The notes beneath the pieces were generated by a model. That model did no database searches. It worked only from the letters and a program-made list of their open reading frames with translations, and had not been told where the DNA came from. A DNA stretch of 64,000 nucleotides from an uncultured Chryseobacterium sp. (GTDB taxonomy: Bacteria; Bacteroidota; Bacteroidia; Flavobacteriales; Weeksellaceae): the NCBI GenBank assembly GCA_913778085.1, contig CAJYXJ010000055.1, positions 1-64,000 of the forward strand. The letters run 5' to 3'. Of the stretch, positions 35,949 to 45,535 are shown piece by piece (positions within the stretch are counted from its first letter, which is position 1; the number at the start of each line of letters is the position of its first letter). The position numbers and the translations under genes are program-made.

Positions 35949-36898
35949 TGGACAGAAAAAGTTTTTTAAAAGCAATAAGCGGCGGAACCCTGGCCATGGC
36001 TCTGGCTCCGAATATGATGATGGCGGAAGAATTGAAGATCTTTGATCTAAAATCTGCAAATAAACTGACGATCCTTCATACCAACGACCAGCACAGCAGG
36101 ATCGAACCTTTCGATGCCAGCTATACCAGAAATCCCAATCAGGGAGGTTTTGCCAGAAGGGCAAGCCTGATCCAGCAGATCAGAAGCCAGGAACCTAACC
36201 TTTTACTTCTTGATTCGGGAGATATTTTTCAGGGAACTCCTTATTTCAACTTTTTCGGAGGTGAACTGGAGTTCAAACTGATGTCTATGATGAAGTACGA
36301 TGCTTCCACGATGGGAAATCATGATTTCGACAATGGGCTGAATGGATTTTTAAAAGTATTGCCTAATGCGCAGTTCCCTTTTATCTGCTCCAACTATGAT
36401 TTTAAAAATACCGTGCTTGACGGCAAGACTTTACCTTATAAAATATTCAATAAAAACGGAATCAAAGTAGGGATTTTCGGAGTGGGAATCAAGCTGGACG
36501 GGCTGGTCGGGAAAAAGCAGTACGGAGAAACCGTATATTCGGATCCTGTAGAGGTGGCACAGCACTATTCCGGCTTCCTGAAAAATGAACAGAAATGCGA
36601 TCTTGTAATCTGCCTTTCACATATCGGCTACGAATATGAAGACGAACCTAATAAACTCAATGATAAGATCCTGGCTGCCAAAACAGAAAACATCGATCTG
36701 ATTCTGGGAGGGCATACCCATACCTTTTTGCCGGAACCACAGACTTTTACCAACAGGGCCGGCAAAAATGTACTCGTAAACCAGGTAGGATGGGCAGGAC
36801 TTTTGCTGGGCAGGATAGATTTCTTTTTCGATTCAGATAAAAACGTAAAACATATTTCCTGGAATAACCAGGCAATAGACAGCAGCATAATAGCATAA
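35948..36898 (+). CDS. 5'-nucleotidase N-terminal metallophosphatase
   Basis: This 316-aa protein supplies the catalytic half of the split nucleotidase. Metal-binding motifs are LHTNDQHSR, LLDSGDIFQGTP, MGNHDFDNG (the Asn-His dyad) and LILGGHTHTFLPE. The N-terminus MDRKSFLKAISGG resembles a twin-arginine signal, with Arg-Lys in place of Arg-Arg. It overlaps the preceding gene by 1 bp and ends 2 bp before porZ. Confidence 0.92.
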   Translation: MDRKSFLKAISGGTLAMALAPNMMMAEELKIFDLKSANKLTILHTNDQHSRIEPFDASYTRNPNQGGFARRASLIQQIRSQEPNLLLLDSGDIFQGTPYFNFFGGELEFKLMSMMKYDASTMGNHDFDNGLNGFLKVLPNAQFPFICSNYDFKNTVLDGKTLPYKIFNKNGIKVGIFGVGIKLDGLVGKKQYGETVYSDPVEVAQHYSGFLKNEQKCDLVICLSHIGYEYEDEPNKLNDKILAAKTENIDLILGGHTHTFLPEPQTFTNRAGKNVLVNQVGWAGLLLGRIDFFFDSDKNVKHISWNNQAIDSSIIA

Positions 36899-36900
36899 GC

Positions 36901-39183
36901 ATGAAAAAACTCTCTTTAATTTCTCTTGGTATTCTCGCATCCCTGCACGTTGCAAATGCACAGACTATTTCTTCAAAAAAATGGGCCGACGTATTTTCGT
37001 ACAATAATGTCCTTGCCATGAAGGAAGACAATGGAAAAATAGTTGCAGCAGCCGAAAACGGAATTTTTTATTATACCATTTCCACAGGCGAAATCACCAA
37101 GCTGTCCAAAGCAAATGGCCTGCATGAAGTTAAAATTTCAGCTTTCGACTATAACCCGCAGACGAAAATCGGGTTGGTGGGCTACCAGAACGGCTCTATG
37201 GATGTTATCACTCCGGAAGGCATCACCTATATTGTAGATATCCCTATTGCAACCGGCTATAACGGAAGCAAGAAAATCAATCACATTTCCATTACGGGAG
37301 ATCTGGCCGTTGTTTCGGTAGGCTATGGAGTATCCATTTTCGATTTAAAGAAAAAAGAGTTTAAAGATTCCGCATTCTTTCTGTCCGGCGGAGTATACGA
37401 AGCCAGCAACGAAGCCACTATTTTTGGCAATAAAGTATTTACCGTTACCAATACGGGCTTAAAAAGTCACGAAATGAATACCACCTTTCCTGTTTTTACG
37501 ACATGGACGACAGAACTGGCAGGCTCATTTAAACATATCGATTCGGAAGGGGTTTTAAGTTTCTCTTCAGCCAATATGGCTTATGTATACAATGGCGGAA
37601 CCACAACTCCGATTGCACAGTCATTTACCAATGTGCATGACGTGGTCGTTACGGCCGGTAATATTGTGGTTACCGATCTCAGCAGGATCTATACCTTTAA
37701 TACAAATGGAACATTTAATAGCAATGTTACGTTCGGAGAGGAATGCAATACGGCTACCAAAGTAGGAAGCAGCGTTTACGGAGGAACCGTCATGTCGGGT
37801 ATAAAGAATGAGGGCGGAACTTCTTTCAGACCGGACGGGCCGTATTTAAACTTTGCCTATAAGCTGAGTATTTATGGAGACAACCAGATTTTAGTTTCTA
37901 CCGGTGCCCGGGAAAGCAGGTTCAATACAGCCGTTATCAACTATAAAAATCCAGGGTTCTACTATTTCACCGGAACCGAATGGGTGCATCCTTCATATTT
38001 TAAGCCGAATACCAATATATTCAACATATTGGATGTCGTATCCGACCCGGTAAACCAGAATGATGTTTTTCTCACGAATTATATGCAGGACGGAACACGC
38101 GGGGTCTATAAAATGAAATACGATCCGGCAGCTAAAGATTTCAGCCTCGTCAAAAGATACAACATGGGAACAGAAAACGACGCAAGACGTCCCGTAGGCC
38201 TTACCTTTGATGATGTGAATAACCTGTTTGTAACCCTTGCTTTCTCCAACGACGGTCCGACGTTCGGTCCATTTACGGCAGTAGGTGCTTATGACAGGGG
38301 TACCGACGATTTCCTGATCCGCAATACGGCACAGAATTTCGGGGTAGCCCAAAAGCCTTTATATTACGAAGGACTGCTTTGGATTCCTACGCCAAGGGTT
38401 AATAACTTCATTGCTTATGATGCAAAAAAAACGGTTAATACATCGGATGATAAAGAATATATATTAACCCAGAACAACGGCTTTGCCCCTACTTCCGGAG
38501 GTACCCTTTCCGTAGCTATTGATAAATCCGGTGATGCCTGGATTGGCGGCGACGTAGGCTTAAGGGTCCTGCCAAATGCGGTTACCGCTGTAAAAACGCC
38601 TGCAACTGCTAAGGTAGAACCAATCATCATCGAACAAAACGGGTTGGGTGAAGAACTTTTCCGCGATGGACAGATCCTGCAGATCGAAGTGGATGCCGGA
38701 GACCATAAGTGGGTCTCGGTTGATGGCGGAGGAGTATATTATCTATCTTCAGACGGCCAACAGACCATCAAGCATTTTACCAAAGAAAATTCCCCGCTCC
38801 CGACCAATACCATTACCGACATCAAGGTTGATAAAAAAACCGGGAAAGTATATTTTGCTTCCTATGACGGTATTGTAACCTATCAGGGGGATGTTTCGGA
38901 TGTTACTTCAGATTTCGGAAATGTAATGGTGTATCCCAATCCGGTGGTTTACTCTAATTTTAAAGGTAAAGTGACCATCAAAGGACTTGCGGAAGTAACC
39001 AATATCAGAATTGTTGATGCGACAGGAAATATTGTACATTCTGCGGTGGCAAGAGGCGGATACTATGAGTGGGACCTTAATAACCAAAGAGCACAACGCG
39101 TGGCTTCAGGCGTTTATTTTGTCCTGATGACCAATGAAGACGGCACCGATAAAGCGACGGCCAAGATCGCGGTAGTAAATTAA
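36901..39183 (+). CDS. porZ: PorZ-like T9SS protein (two propellers and sorting domain)
   Basis: This 760-aa protein has a signal peptide (ending NAQ) and two successive beta-propeller regions with two-component-regulator-type repeats (WADVFSYNNV, AAENGIFYYTISTGEI, DVGLRVLP, KVYFASYDGIVTY). It ends with a T9SS type A sorting domain (VMVYPNPVVYSNF to the end). PorZ of Porphyromonas has the same architecture and takes part in delivering A-LPS to cargo. recO directly downstream (1-bp overlap) is the expected neighbour in flavobacteria. The symbol is assigned from architecture and context, not from a search. Confidence 0.8.
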   Translation: MKKLSLISLGILASLHVANAQTISSKKWADVFSYNNVLAMKEDNGKIVAAAENGIFYYTISTGEITKLSKANGLHEVKISAFDYNPQTKIGLVGYQNGSMDVITPEGITYIVDIPIATGYNGSKKINHISITGDLAVVSVGYGVSIFDLKKKEFKDSAFFLSGGVYEASNEATIFGNKVFTVTNTGLKSHEMNTTFPVFTTWTTELAGSFKHIDSEGVLSFSSANMAYVYNGGTTTPIAQSFTNVHDVVVTAGNIVVTDLSRIYTFNTNGTFNSNVTFGEECNTATKVGSSVYGGTVMSGIKNEGGTSFRPDGPYLNFAYKLSIYGDNQILVSTGARESRFNTAVINYKNPGFYYFTGTEWVHPSYFKPNTNIFNILDVVSDPVNQNDVFLTNYMQDGTRGVYKMKYDPAAKDFSLVKRYNMGTENDARRPVGLTFDDVNNLFVTLAFSNDGPTFGPFTAVGAYDRGTDDFLIRNTAQNFGVAQKPLYYEGLLWIPTPRVNNFIAYDAKKTVNTSDDKEYILTQNNGFAPTSGGTLSVAIDKSGDAWIGGDVGLRVLPNAVTAVKTPATAKVEPIIIEQNGLGEELFRDGQILQIEVDAGDHKWVSVDGGGVYYLSSDGQQTIKHFTKENSPLPTNTITDIKVDKKTGKVYFASYDGIVTYQGDVSDVTSDFGNVMVYPNPVVYSNFKGKVTIKGLAEVTNIRIVDATGNIVHSAVARGGYYEWDLNNQRAQRVASGVYFVLMTNEDGTDKATAKIAVVN

Positions 39184-39869
39184 TGAATTCACAGAACGGA
39201 TTTTTATTATCATACATAAAATACGGTGAAAATGATGCGGTACTGCACTGTTTTACCGAGGAAGACGGGTTTCAGTCTTATTTTTTAAAAGGAATTTACA
39301 CTAAGAAAAATAAGAAAAAAGCCCTTCTTCTGCCTTTAAGCAAACTCAGCTTTTCTTTAAATCCGCTCAAGGGAAACGGAATCCAGACGATTTCGAAGTT
39401 TGAAATGGTAAAAAGCAACGATATCTACATGGACATCCGTTGCAATACCGTCGTTTTTTTTATTTCAGATTTCCTGAACCAAAACCTGAGGCACGAAAAT
39501 AAAAACCATACGATCTTCTTCTGCCTGGAAGAGTTTATTGATGAGCTCCAGAACCGGAATTACCAGTCGCACCTTATCTTTTTAATGAAGATCCTGAAAA
39601 TCCAGGGGGTAGCTCCGCTGATGAATGAAAACAAATATCTAGATCCGGAAACCGGGACTTTTACATCCGAATCCATGCACCAGCTTTTTACAGGAGAAAT
39701 CTCCGCGGTATGGAAAAGTATTCTTACAGCAGAAAATCCTTATCGGGTAAGAATTCCTTCCGGCCAGCGGAAAGACTTTTTAGACAGTCTCCTGGTGTAC
39801 TATCATTATCATATCACGGAATTTAAGATCCCGGCTTCGCTGGAAGTCATCCAGCAGATTTTCGAGTAG
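39183..39869 (+). CDS. recO: DNA repair protein RecO
   Basis: This 228-aa protein has the N-terminal OB fold of RecO (NGFLLSYIKYGENDAVLHCFT then FLKGIY and KKALLLPLSKLSF) and a helical C-terminal part. It loads RecA onto SSB-coated DNA together with RecR. The zinc-binding cysteines of some RecO proteins are missing. The start overlaps the porZ stop codon by one base, so the gene is translationally coupled to it. Confidence 0.92.
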   Translation: MNSQNGFLLSYIKYGENDAVLHCFTEEDGFQSYFLKGIYTKKNKKKALLLPLSKLSFSLNPLKGNGIQTISKFEMVKSNDIYMDIRCNTVVFFISDFLNQNLRHENKNHTIFFCLEEFIDELQNRNYQSHLIFLMKILKIQGVAPLMNENKYLDPETGTFTSESMHQLFTGEISAVWKSILTAENPYRVRIPSGQRKDFLDSLLVYYHYHITEFKIPASLEVIQQIFE

Positions 39870-39883
39870 ATTAAGATATTACA

Positions 39884-42550
39884 TTAGCCCTTTTCCGGTA
39901 GCGGTTTTTCCGGCATTTCGGTTTCCGATTCGGCAATTTGTTTCTTTGAGAATCTCGGCATCAGGATTTTCGCAATAAGTCCTGTCCATCCGGTCTGATG
40001 CGATGCTCCTACGCCACGGCCGCTGTCTCCGTGAAAATATTCATAAAATAAAATATAATCCTTAAAATCCGGATCGGTCTGGAACCTCGGGTATTGCCCG
40101 TTGAAAGGACGCCTTCCATTTTCATCCATGAGAAATAATTTTGAAAGCCTATGGCTTAAAGCATCTGCAATCTCATCCAGATTAGAGTACTTTCCGCTTC
40201 CTGTGGGGAATTCTACCAGAAAATCGGGACTGTAATAAAAGAAAAAACGCTGCAGGCTTTCAATAATTAAAAAATTGATCGGAAACCAGATCGGCCCGCG
40301 CCAGTTGCTGTTGCCTCCGAAAAGCCCACTATCACTTTCTGCAGGAGTATATTTAACGGTGTAATCGTTACCGTTCAGCGTCATCGTATAAGGATTTTCT
40401 TCATATTCCTTAGATAAGGCACGAACACCGAAATCGCTCAGAAACTGATCAGGATCGAGCATTCTGCTCAACAGCCTTTTCAGCCGGTGACCGCGCAGCA
40501 GGGACAAAAGATGTTTGGAATCATCGCCCTTGACTTCCCAATGAGACACCAAAGCCGCCAGTTCCGGCTTGTTTTCCAATACCCAGTTCATCCTTTCCTT
40601 GAAATTAGGCAGTTTTTCAATCATTTCATCGTCGATCACCTCAACGGCAAACATGGGAATAAGCCCGACGATCGTCCGCAGTTTCAGGTACATGTGGCTG
40701 CCGTCGTTTGAAGCAATGGCATCGTAGAAGAATTCATCTTCTTCATCCCAAAGGCTGAAGCACTCATCGCCCATGTTGTCGAGTGAATTGGCAATCGCCA
40801 GGAAATGCTCGAAGAATTTCATTGCCATTTCCTCGTAAATATTGTTATAAAGAGCGAGCTCAAGGGCAATCCGCATCATATTGAGCGCAAACATCGCCAT
40901 CCAGCTGGTTCCATCGGATTGCTCCAGGTGTTCCCCGTTTGGGAGCGGTGCATTCCTGTCGAAGACTCCGATATTATCCAGTCCGAGAAATCCGCCTTCA
41001 AAAATATTATTCCCATTATGATCCTTTTTATTGACCCACCAGGTAAAATTCATCAATAGCTTCTGGAAAGCACTTTCAAGGAATTCGAGGTCGGGCTTCT
41101 GCTTCAGGTATTCATCGATTTTAAAAACCCGGAAAACCGCCCAGGCATGCACCGGCGGATTGACATCACTGAAATCCCATTCATACGCGGGAAGCTGTCC
41201 GTTCGGGTGCATATACCATTCAAAAAGGAATAATTTGAGCTGATGCTTTGCAAAATCCGGATCGATCAGGGAAAAGCTGATGGTGTGAAAGGCAAGGTCC
41301 CAGGTGGCATACCACGGATATTCCCATTTATCCGGCATCGAAATGATATGCTCGTTATTGAGATGCTTCCACTCATAATTTCGGATTTTCTCGCGGGATT
41401 TGGGCGGCGGAACTTCTGCGGGGTCGCCTTTGAGCCATTTTTCCACGTTATAATGGTAAAACATTTTGTTCCAAAGCATTCCGGCAAAAGCCTGCCGCTG
41501 GACCAGCTTTTCATCATCCGTCTTTATCCCGCACTGGATGTCAGCATAAAATTCATTGGCTTCTTTCTGCCTTAAATTAAAAGTATCCTCAAAATCTTCA
41601 AAAGGCTGCTTCAGATCTTGATCAGAAAGTCTGAATTGAAAAATTTTTGTTTCCTTAGGCTTAAAATTTTCATCGATAAAAAAGGCAGCTTTTGTCCCGA
41701 AGTCTTTGGGATTAACCGATTGTGAATTTCCGTTAATCACAAAATCATTAATCCCGTCTTTGGTATATTTTGAAACGTTTGCAGACCGGTACAGCCTTTC
41801 ATCATTGGTTTCGTTATCACAGAACAGTACTTTTTCAGACTGTTTCGCATATAAATTTTTAATTTCGAGGTCTTTGTGACTTATTTTTATAATTCCCGCA
41901 TCATCGGAATTCATCTGCGGTTTATAATCATTGTAACCCCAGCTCCAGGTATTCCTGAACCAGATTGTAGGCAATATAATCAGAGGGGCTTCATTTTCGG
42001 ATTTATTGACAACGGTAAGTTTTACCAGAATATCGTTCTGGTTTTCTTTAGCGTACTCTATAAAAATATCAAAGTATTCGTTCTGATCGAAAATTCCGGT
42101 ATCGATCAGTTCATATTCAGATTCCTGACGGCTGCGCTGCGCATTGGTGCGGATGAGATCATCATATGGAAAGGCATTCTGAGGATACTTATACAGCATT
42201 TTCATGTAAGAATGCGTCGGGGTTGCATCAAGATAATAAAAGTATTCCTTCACATCTTCCCCGTGGTTCCCCTGGCTGTTGGAAAGCCCGAAGAAGCGTT
42301 CCTTCACCATTTTATCTTTTTTATTCCAGAATCCGACAGAAAAAACAAGCTTCTGAAAGTCATCGCAAATCCCGCATATTCCTTCTTCGCCCCAACGGTA
42401 GGTTTTGGCTTCCGCAATATCATGGTTGGTATATTTCCAGGCTGTGCCGTCCGGGCTGTAATCTTCACGGACAACGCCCCATTCGCGGTTGCTGACGTAA
42501 GGTCCCCACTTTTTCCAGGTAACGTCGGATAATCTTTCTTTTTCTTTCAT
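39884..42550 (-). CDS. GH63/MGH1-like glucosidase
   Basis: This 888-aa cytoplasmic protein has no signal peptide. The N-terminal beta region (about 1-340) is followed by an (alpha/alpha)6 barrel with WDLAFHTISFSLIDP, YEWDFSDVNPPVHAWAVF, FLGLDNIGVFDRN and NWRGPIWFPINFLI, patterns of the mannosylglycerate hydrolase/GH63 type. The Asp in WDLAF and the Glu-rich YEEN region fit an inverting glycosidase. A longer in-frame start exists, but its first 67 residues are translated from a non-coding repeat. The SDR gene precedes it on the same strand. Confidence 0.85.
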   Translation of the reverse strand: MKEKERLSDVTWKKWGPYVSNREWGVVREDYSPDGTAWKYTNHDIAEAKTYRWGEEGICGICDDFQKLVFSVGFWNKKDKMVKERFFGLSNSQGNHGEDVKEYFYYLDATPTHSYMKMLYKYPQNAFPYDDLIRTNAQRSRQESEYELIDTGIFDQNEYFDIFIEYAKENQNDILVKLTVVNKSENEAPLIILPTIWFRNTWSWGYNDYKPQMNSDDAGIIKISHKDLEIKNLYAKQSEKVLFCDNETNDERLYRSANVSKYTKDGINDFVINGNSQSVNPKDFGTKAAFFIDENFKPKETKIFQFRLSDQDLKQPFEDFEDTFNLRQKEANEFYADIQCGIKTDDEKLVQRQAFAGMLWNKMFYHYNVEKWLKGDPAEVPPPKSREKIRNYEWKHLNNEHIISMPDKWEYPWYATWDLAFHTISFSLIDPDFAKHQLKLFLFEWYMHPNGQLPAYEWDFSDVNPPVHAWAVFRVFKIDEYLKQKPDLEFLESAFQKLLMNFTWWVNKKDHNGNNIFEGGFLGLDNIGVFDRNAPLPNGEHLEQSDGTSWMAMFALNMMRIALELALYNNIYEEMAMKFFEHFLAIANSLDNMGDECFSLWDEEDEFFYDAIASNDGSHMYLKLRTIVGLIPMFAVEVIDDEMIEKLPNFKERMNWVLENKPELAALVSHWEVKGDDSKHLLSLLRGHRLKRLLSRMLDPDQFLSDFGVRALSKEYEENPYTMTLNGNDYTVKYTPAESDSGLFGGNSNWRGPIWFPINFLIIESLQRFFFYYSPDFLVEFPTGSGKYSNLDEIADALSHRLSKLFLMDENGRRPFNGQYPRFQTDPDFKDYILFYEYFHGDSGRGVGASHQTGWTGLIAKILMPRFSKKQIAESETEMPEKPLPEKG

Positions 42551-42599
42551 GTGTTGGAATATGGATGATGATTGATTAATGATTGATTGATTTAAAAAA

Positions 42600-42722
42600 C
42601 GTTGTTTATACTTCGGCTGCGATGCGCCCCGGATTGAGCGGCCTGTCTGAGCTCTTTTTGTAAGCCCGGAAGAAGCCCAGGCACAAAAAAGCGAGTAGTG
42701 AAAGCCGGAAATGTGCGCCCTA
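42600..42722. repeat. Dispersed intergenic repeat between GH63 and SDR genes
   Basis: This stretch (including GCGCCCCGGATTGAGCGGCC and AAAAGCGAGTAGTGAAAGCC) separates two genes and is translated in an overlong frame of the downstream gene. I recall similar stretches between genes in other Chryseobacterium-type genomes, which suggests an interspersed element. No transposase or terminal repeats are visible here, and the identification is from memory. Confidence 0.45.
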
Positions 42723-42725
42723 AGC

Positions 42726-43535
42726 TTATCCGCCTGTTGAAAAGCTTTCAAAGGTCGTCATTCCGCCATCGACAAAAATGCTGGCTCCGGTAATATAGTC
42801 TGCATGGTCGCTGGCCAGAAATACGGCTAAATTTCCTATATCCTGCGGCTGCCCGATACGGTTGTAGGGAATCAGGGTCATTAATGAATTCAAGGCTTCC
42901 GGCGTGCTCCATGCTCCTTTGTTGATCGGCGTCTGGATGGCTCCCGGACAAATGGAATTCACACGGATTTTATCAGCTCCATATTCCTGCGCCAGGGTCT
43001 GCATCAGCATCCGGATTGCACCTTTGCTGGCCGCATAATTGGCATGTCCCGCCCATGGAATCACTTCGTGTACCGAACTGATGTGAATGATCTTTCCGCA
43101 GGCTACGGAACGGGAAGTGTCAATACCGCGGCGAAGGAATTCTTTAATTGCTTCCCTGGCGCATAAGAACTGACCGGTAAGGTTGATGCCGATGACAGTA
43201 TTCCACTGATCAAGGGTCATTTCGGTAAATTTTGCGTCTTTTTGAACGCCGGCATTGTTTACAAGAATATCGACCGTTCCGAATTGTGCCACCACATCGC
43301 CGAACATTTTGATGACTTCATCTTCGCTGGAAACATCGCACTGGTAAGTAATACCGCTTCCTCCGGCATCTGTAATTTCCTTTAAAACCGCTTTGGCATC
43401 ATCCAACGAATGTTCGGAAGAGTGATTAACAACGACTGTAGCGCCTGCCGAACCCAAGGATTTTGCAATTCCTGATCCGATTCCGCTGGAGGCTCCTGTA
43501 ATGATGGCCACCTGATTGTGAAGAGAGATTTCCAT
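42726..43535 (-). CDS. SDR-family oxidoreductase (glucose 1-dehydrogenase-like)
   Basis: This 269-aa protein has the Rossmann nucleotide motif TGASSGIGSGIA (residues 13-24), the NNAG motif (93-96) and the catalytic Ser153/154, Tyr167 and Lys171 (YAASK). ARG/NHSS after strand 2 suggests NADP or NAD with weak discrimination. The best matching subfamily is glucose 1-dehydrogenase, which would oxidise beta-D-glucose to gluconolactone. Being next to a glucosidase gene fits a sugar role. Substrate is inferred. Confidence 0.88.
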   Translation of the reverse strand: MEISLHNQVAIITGASSGIGSGIAKSLGSAGATVVVNHSSEHSLDDAKAVLKEITDAGGSGITYQCDVSSEDEVIKMFGDVVAQFGTVDILVNNAGVQKDAKFTEMTLDQWNTVIGINLTGQFLCAREAIKEFLRRGIDTSRSVACGKIIHISSVHEVIPWAGHANYAASKGAIRMLMQTLAQEYGADKIRVNSICPGAIQTPINKGAWSTPEALNSLMTLIPYNRIGQPQDIGNLAVFLASDHADYITGASIFVDGGMTTFESFSTGG

Positions 43536-43905
43536 GTTTTATTATTTGATGTTACCCAAATTTAGCAGAAAGTTTCACGCCAAACCCGAAAAACAGGGAT
43601 TAAAATTTCTTAAAATTTTATAGATGACGATTCATCTGAGGTGAACGGTGAAGTACTGAGGGTGAATTTTCTACGCTGATGAATTGCCAGTGGTCATTTA
43701 CCACTCACTGCAGAGCAAATTAACCATTTACTATCTTAACCACTTCGTCAAAAATTCTTTGAATTTTCGACACCCCTCCAGAAGAGAGGAATTGTGGATA
43801 AGGGTATTGGTTTCAGGTTTTGATTGGAGGTTGATTTGCAAGATGCTGGTAAATTCACTCTTGACCATTAATTTTGCGAAGCAAATTCACCATTGATCTA
43901 CGGGT
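43536..43905. repeat. Repeat-rich intergenic region, 370 bp
   Basis: No gene is seen. The region contains an inverted repeat GTCAAAAATTC/GAATTTTCGAC (43746-43772), a CCCCTCCAGAAGAGAGG segment, and copies of a motif related to TTGACCATT and AATTCACC that also occurs near 45.5 and 55.9 kb. Weakly translated frames here are not genes. Confidence 0.5.
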
Positions 43906-44379
43906 TTAAATATATTTAGACATTAAATATTGCGGTCCGCTTCTGCCGATTCTTATTTTCCCTTCATACCGATAGCCGACTTTTTCGTAAAGCCTATAGG
44001 CGAAAACATTATTTTGGTTAACGGCAAGAACGATTTCATGGCAATCTCGAAAATGTTCACGTATAAAGTCATCTATCCGGATCATCGCCGCTTTACCGAT
44101 TCCTTTGCCCTGCATTTCGGGATTGATGGATAATGATCGTAGTAAAACCGAATTTGGGTTATCGGTAAGCTCCATTTTATCGCCGCCGAAGTCCAGTGTG
44201 AAAAAACCCACAGGTATTTCGGTGTCGAATATCGTGACCGGAAATTCGAGTCCGGCGTTCCGGTCATTGATCCTTTTGAGCGCATTGGCTGCAGAAGAAG
44301 TATATTGTAGCTGGGTTTCATCCAACGTATAATTGACGCCGGCAAAATCTTCGGTCTTAAAAAACTGCAGTTTGACCAT
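43906..44379 (-). CDS. GNAT-family N-acetyltransferase
   Basis: This 157-aa protein contains FDFGGDKMELT-type strands, the acetyl-CoA loop SINPEMQGKGIGKAAM, and VNQNNVFAYRLYEKVGYRYEGK in the last motif. The acceptor is unknown. It is followed on the same strand after 3 bp by nothing coding, and it lies just downstream of the DUF1684 gene with a 3-bp gap, suggesting a shared transcript. Confidence 0.88.
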   Translation of the reverse strand: MVKLQFFKTEDFAGVNYTLDETQLQYTSSAANALKRINDRNAGLEFPVTIFDTEIPVGFFTLDFGGDKMELTDNPNSVLLRSLSINPEMQGKGIGKAAMIRIDDFIREHFRDCHEIVLAVNQNNVFAYRLYEKVGYRYEGKIRIGRSGPQYLMSKYI

Positions 44380-44382
44380 CTC

Positions 44383-44997
44383 TTAATGATGATAAATGTC
44401 TTCGTACATCACGCCCGCCCGGATTTCAATGGGCAGCCGGTTTTCCTCAGGGACTACCGGGCAATTATAGTCATACGCATTATAGGCACAGTACGGCTGG
44501 TAAGATTTATTAAAATCCAGAATGACGGTACTGCCTTTGGGAATCGTTAGATCCATATACTTCCCTCCGCCATAGGTTTCCTTTTCATTGGTGGTATCGC
44601 GGAATGGGAGGAACAGGTAATTTTTGTATTTTTTCTGTTTGACCAGATCCAGGCTTTGGTATAAAGTTAGGGTATAGGGTTTTCCGTCCAGGATGAAACT
44701 GGCTTTTCCGTATTCTTTATACGCTTTTGTTTTCCCGGAAGAGGTCGGCAGGTCAAAAGGTTCGGCATTTTCCGTTTTTGTAAATTTTGCCGTCACCCTG
44801 TATTTCATGTTGACCGGAAAGAAAGGATGTTCTTTAAAGTTGGTAAAATTATCACCTCGTAAAGGAGTTTCTTTGGGATTCCGGTATTCGGCATTCAGTT
44901 CCTGCTGAAATTTTTTAATTTCAGATTCTTCCTTAGACATCTTCTGCGGGAAAAATAGTGAAGGGATGATCAGAAACAGGAATAGGTATTTTTTCAT
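44383..44997 (-). CDS. DUF1684-domain protein
   Basis: This 204-aa protein has a signal peptide (MKKYLFLFLIIPSLFFPQ) and the DUF1684 pattern FNEHPFFPVNMKYRVTAKF, ASFILDGKPYTLTLYQ, LFLPFRDTTNEKETYGGGKYMDL, and the AYCAYNAYDYNCPVVPEENRLP segment. Members occur widely in Bacteroidetes and actinobacteria. The function is unknown. It is exported. The GNAT gene follows within 3 bp. Confidence 0.88.
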   Translation of the reverse strand: MKKYLFLFLIIPSLFFPQKMSKEESEIKKFQQELNAEYRNPKETPLRGDNFTNFKEHPFFPVNMKYRVTAKFTKTENAEPFDLPTSSGKTKAYKEYGKASFILDGKPYTLTLYQSLDLVKQKKYKNYLFLPFRDTTNEKETYGGGKYMDLTIPKGSTVILDFNKSYQPYCAYNAYDYNCPVVPEENRLPIEIRAGVMYEDIYHH

Positions 44998-45042
44998 GAC
45001 AGAGGTGAATTGGTATACATCAATTTAATGATCACTGATAAT

Positions 45043-45447
45043 TTAAATATAGGATTCTGAAATTTTTACCCGGTAGATATCAGAAGAATTTCTTTTGATG
45101 GATTCCACAAAAAAACCGCCTTCTTCGGGAATCACTTCTTTGAGATCAAAGCTTCTGCAGCCTTTCGGAAGGCCGGAAAAAACGAGCGTAAACCAGAAAT
45201 CCCGCATGAAGGGAACCGGTGTCCAATTGGGGTAAATGGTAATATTTTCTGCATGGATGAGCTCACTCCGGTGCTCCGACTGGTTATCGAAAAGATAAGT
45301 GGACTGCCAGATCCGGATGAGATTTCCCAGAAACGGTGAAGCGGGAAAACAGCAATGCACAATCACCTGCTGTTCCTCCTGCACTTCTGCCTGGAGGGAT
45401 TCCAGTAGTTCTTTAACGATAATGGGTTTTACAATGGTTTCAGACAT
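45043..45447 (-). CDS. Hypothetical flavobacterial protein, 134 aa
   Basis: I recognise this only as a recurring flavobacterial hypothetical protein. Visible features are a Cys-Cys pair (VIVHCCFPASPFLGNLIRIW), an aromatic stretch (FTLVFSGLPKGCRSFDL) and no signal peptide or membrane helix. The ATG used here gives MSETIVKPIIVKELLESL. An upstream ATG in a repeat was rejected. It is separated from mqo by a palindromic repeat. Confidence 0.7.
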   Translation of the reverse strand: MSETIVKPIIVKELLESLQAEVQEEQQVIVHCCFPASPFLGNLIRIWQSTYLFDNQSEHRSELIHAENITIYPNWTPVPFMRDFWFTLVFSGLPKGCRSFDLKEVIPEEGGFFVESIKRNSSDIYRVKISESYI

Positions 45448-45468
45448 GAATAACGGTAATAGTGAATT

Positions 45469-45532
45469 GTGAATGGTCAATTATTCTGCAAATGTCAATT
45501 TTTTAATTCACAATTCACAATTGACCATTCAC
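45469..45532. repeat. Inverted repeat with 14-bp arms
   Basis: GTGAATGGTCAATT (45469-45482) and its exact complement AATTGACCATTCAC (45519-45532) bound a spacer of 36 bp that contains further AATTCACAATTC direct repeats. The same 14-mer occurs at 55899-55912. It resembles dispersed palindromic elements. Confidence 0.7.
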
Positions 45533-45535
45533 ATT

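Noticed and set aside
42551-42751. N-terminal extension of the GH63-like protein
   Set aside because: The extra 67 residues are translated from a non-coding repeat and include SDR gene sequence. The conserved domain starts at the ATG at 42550.
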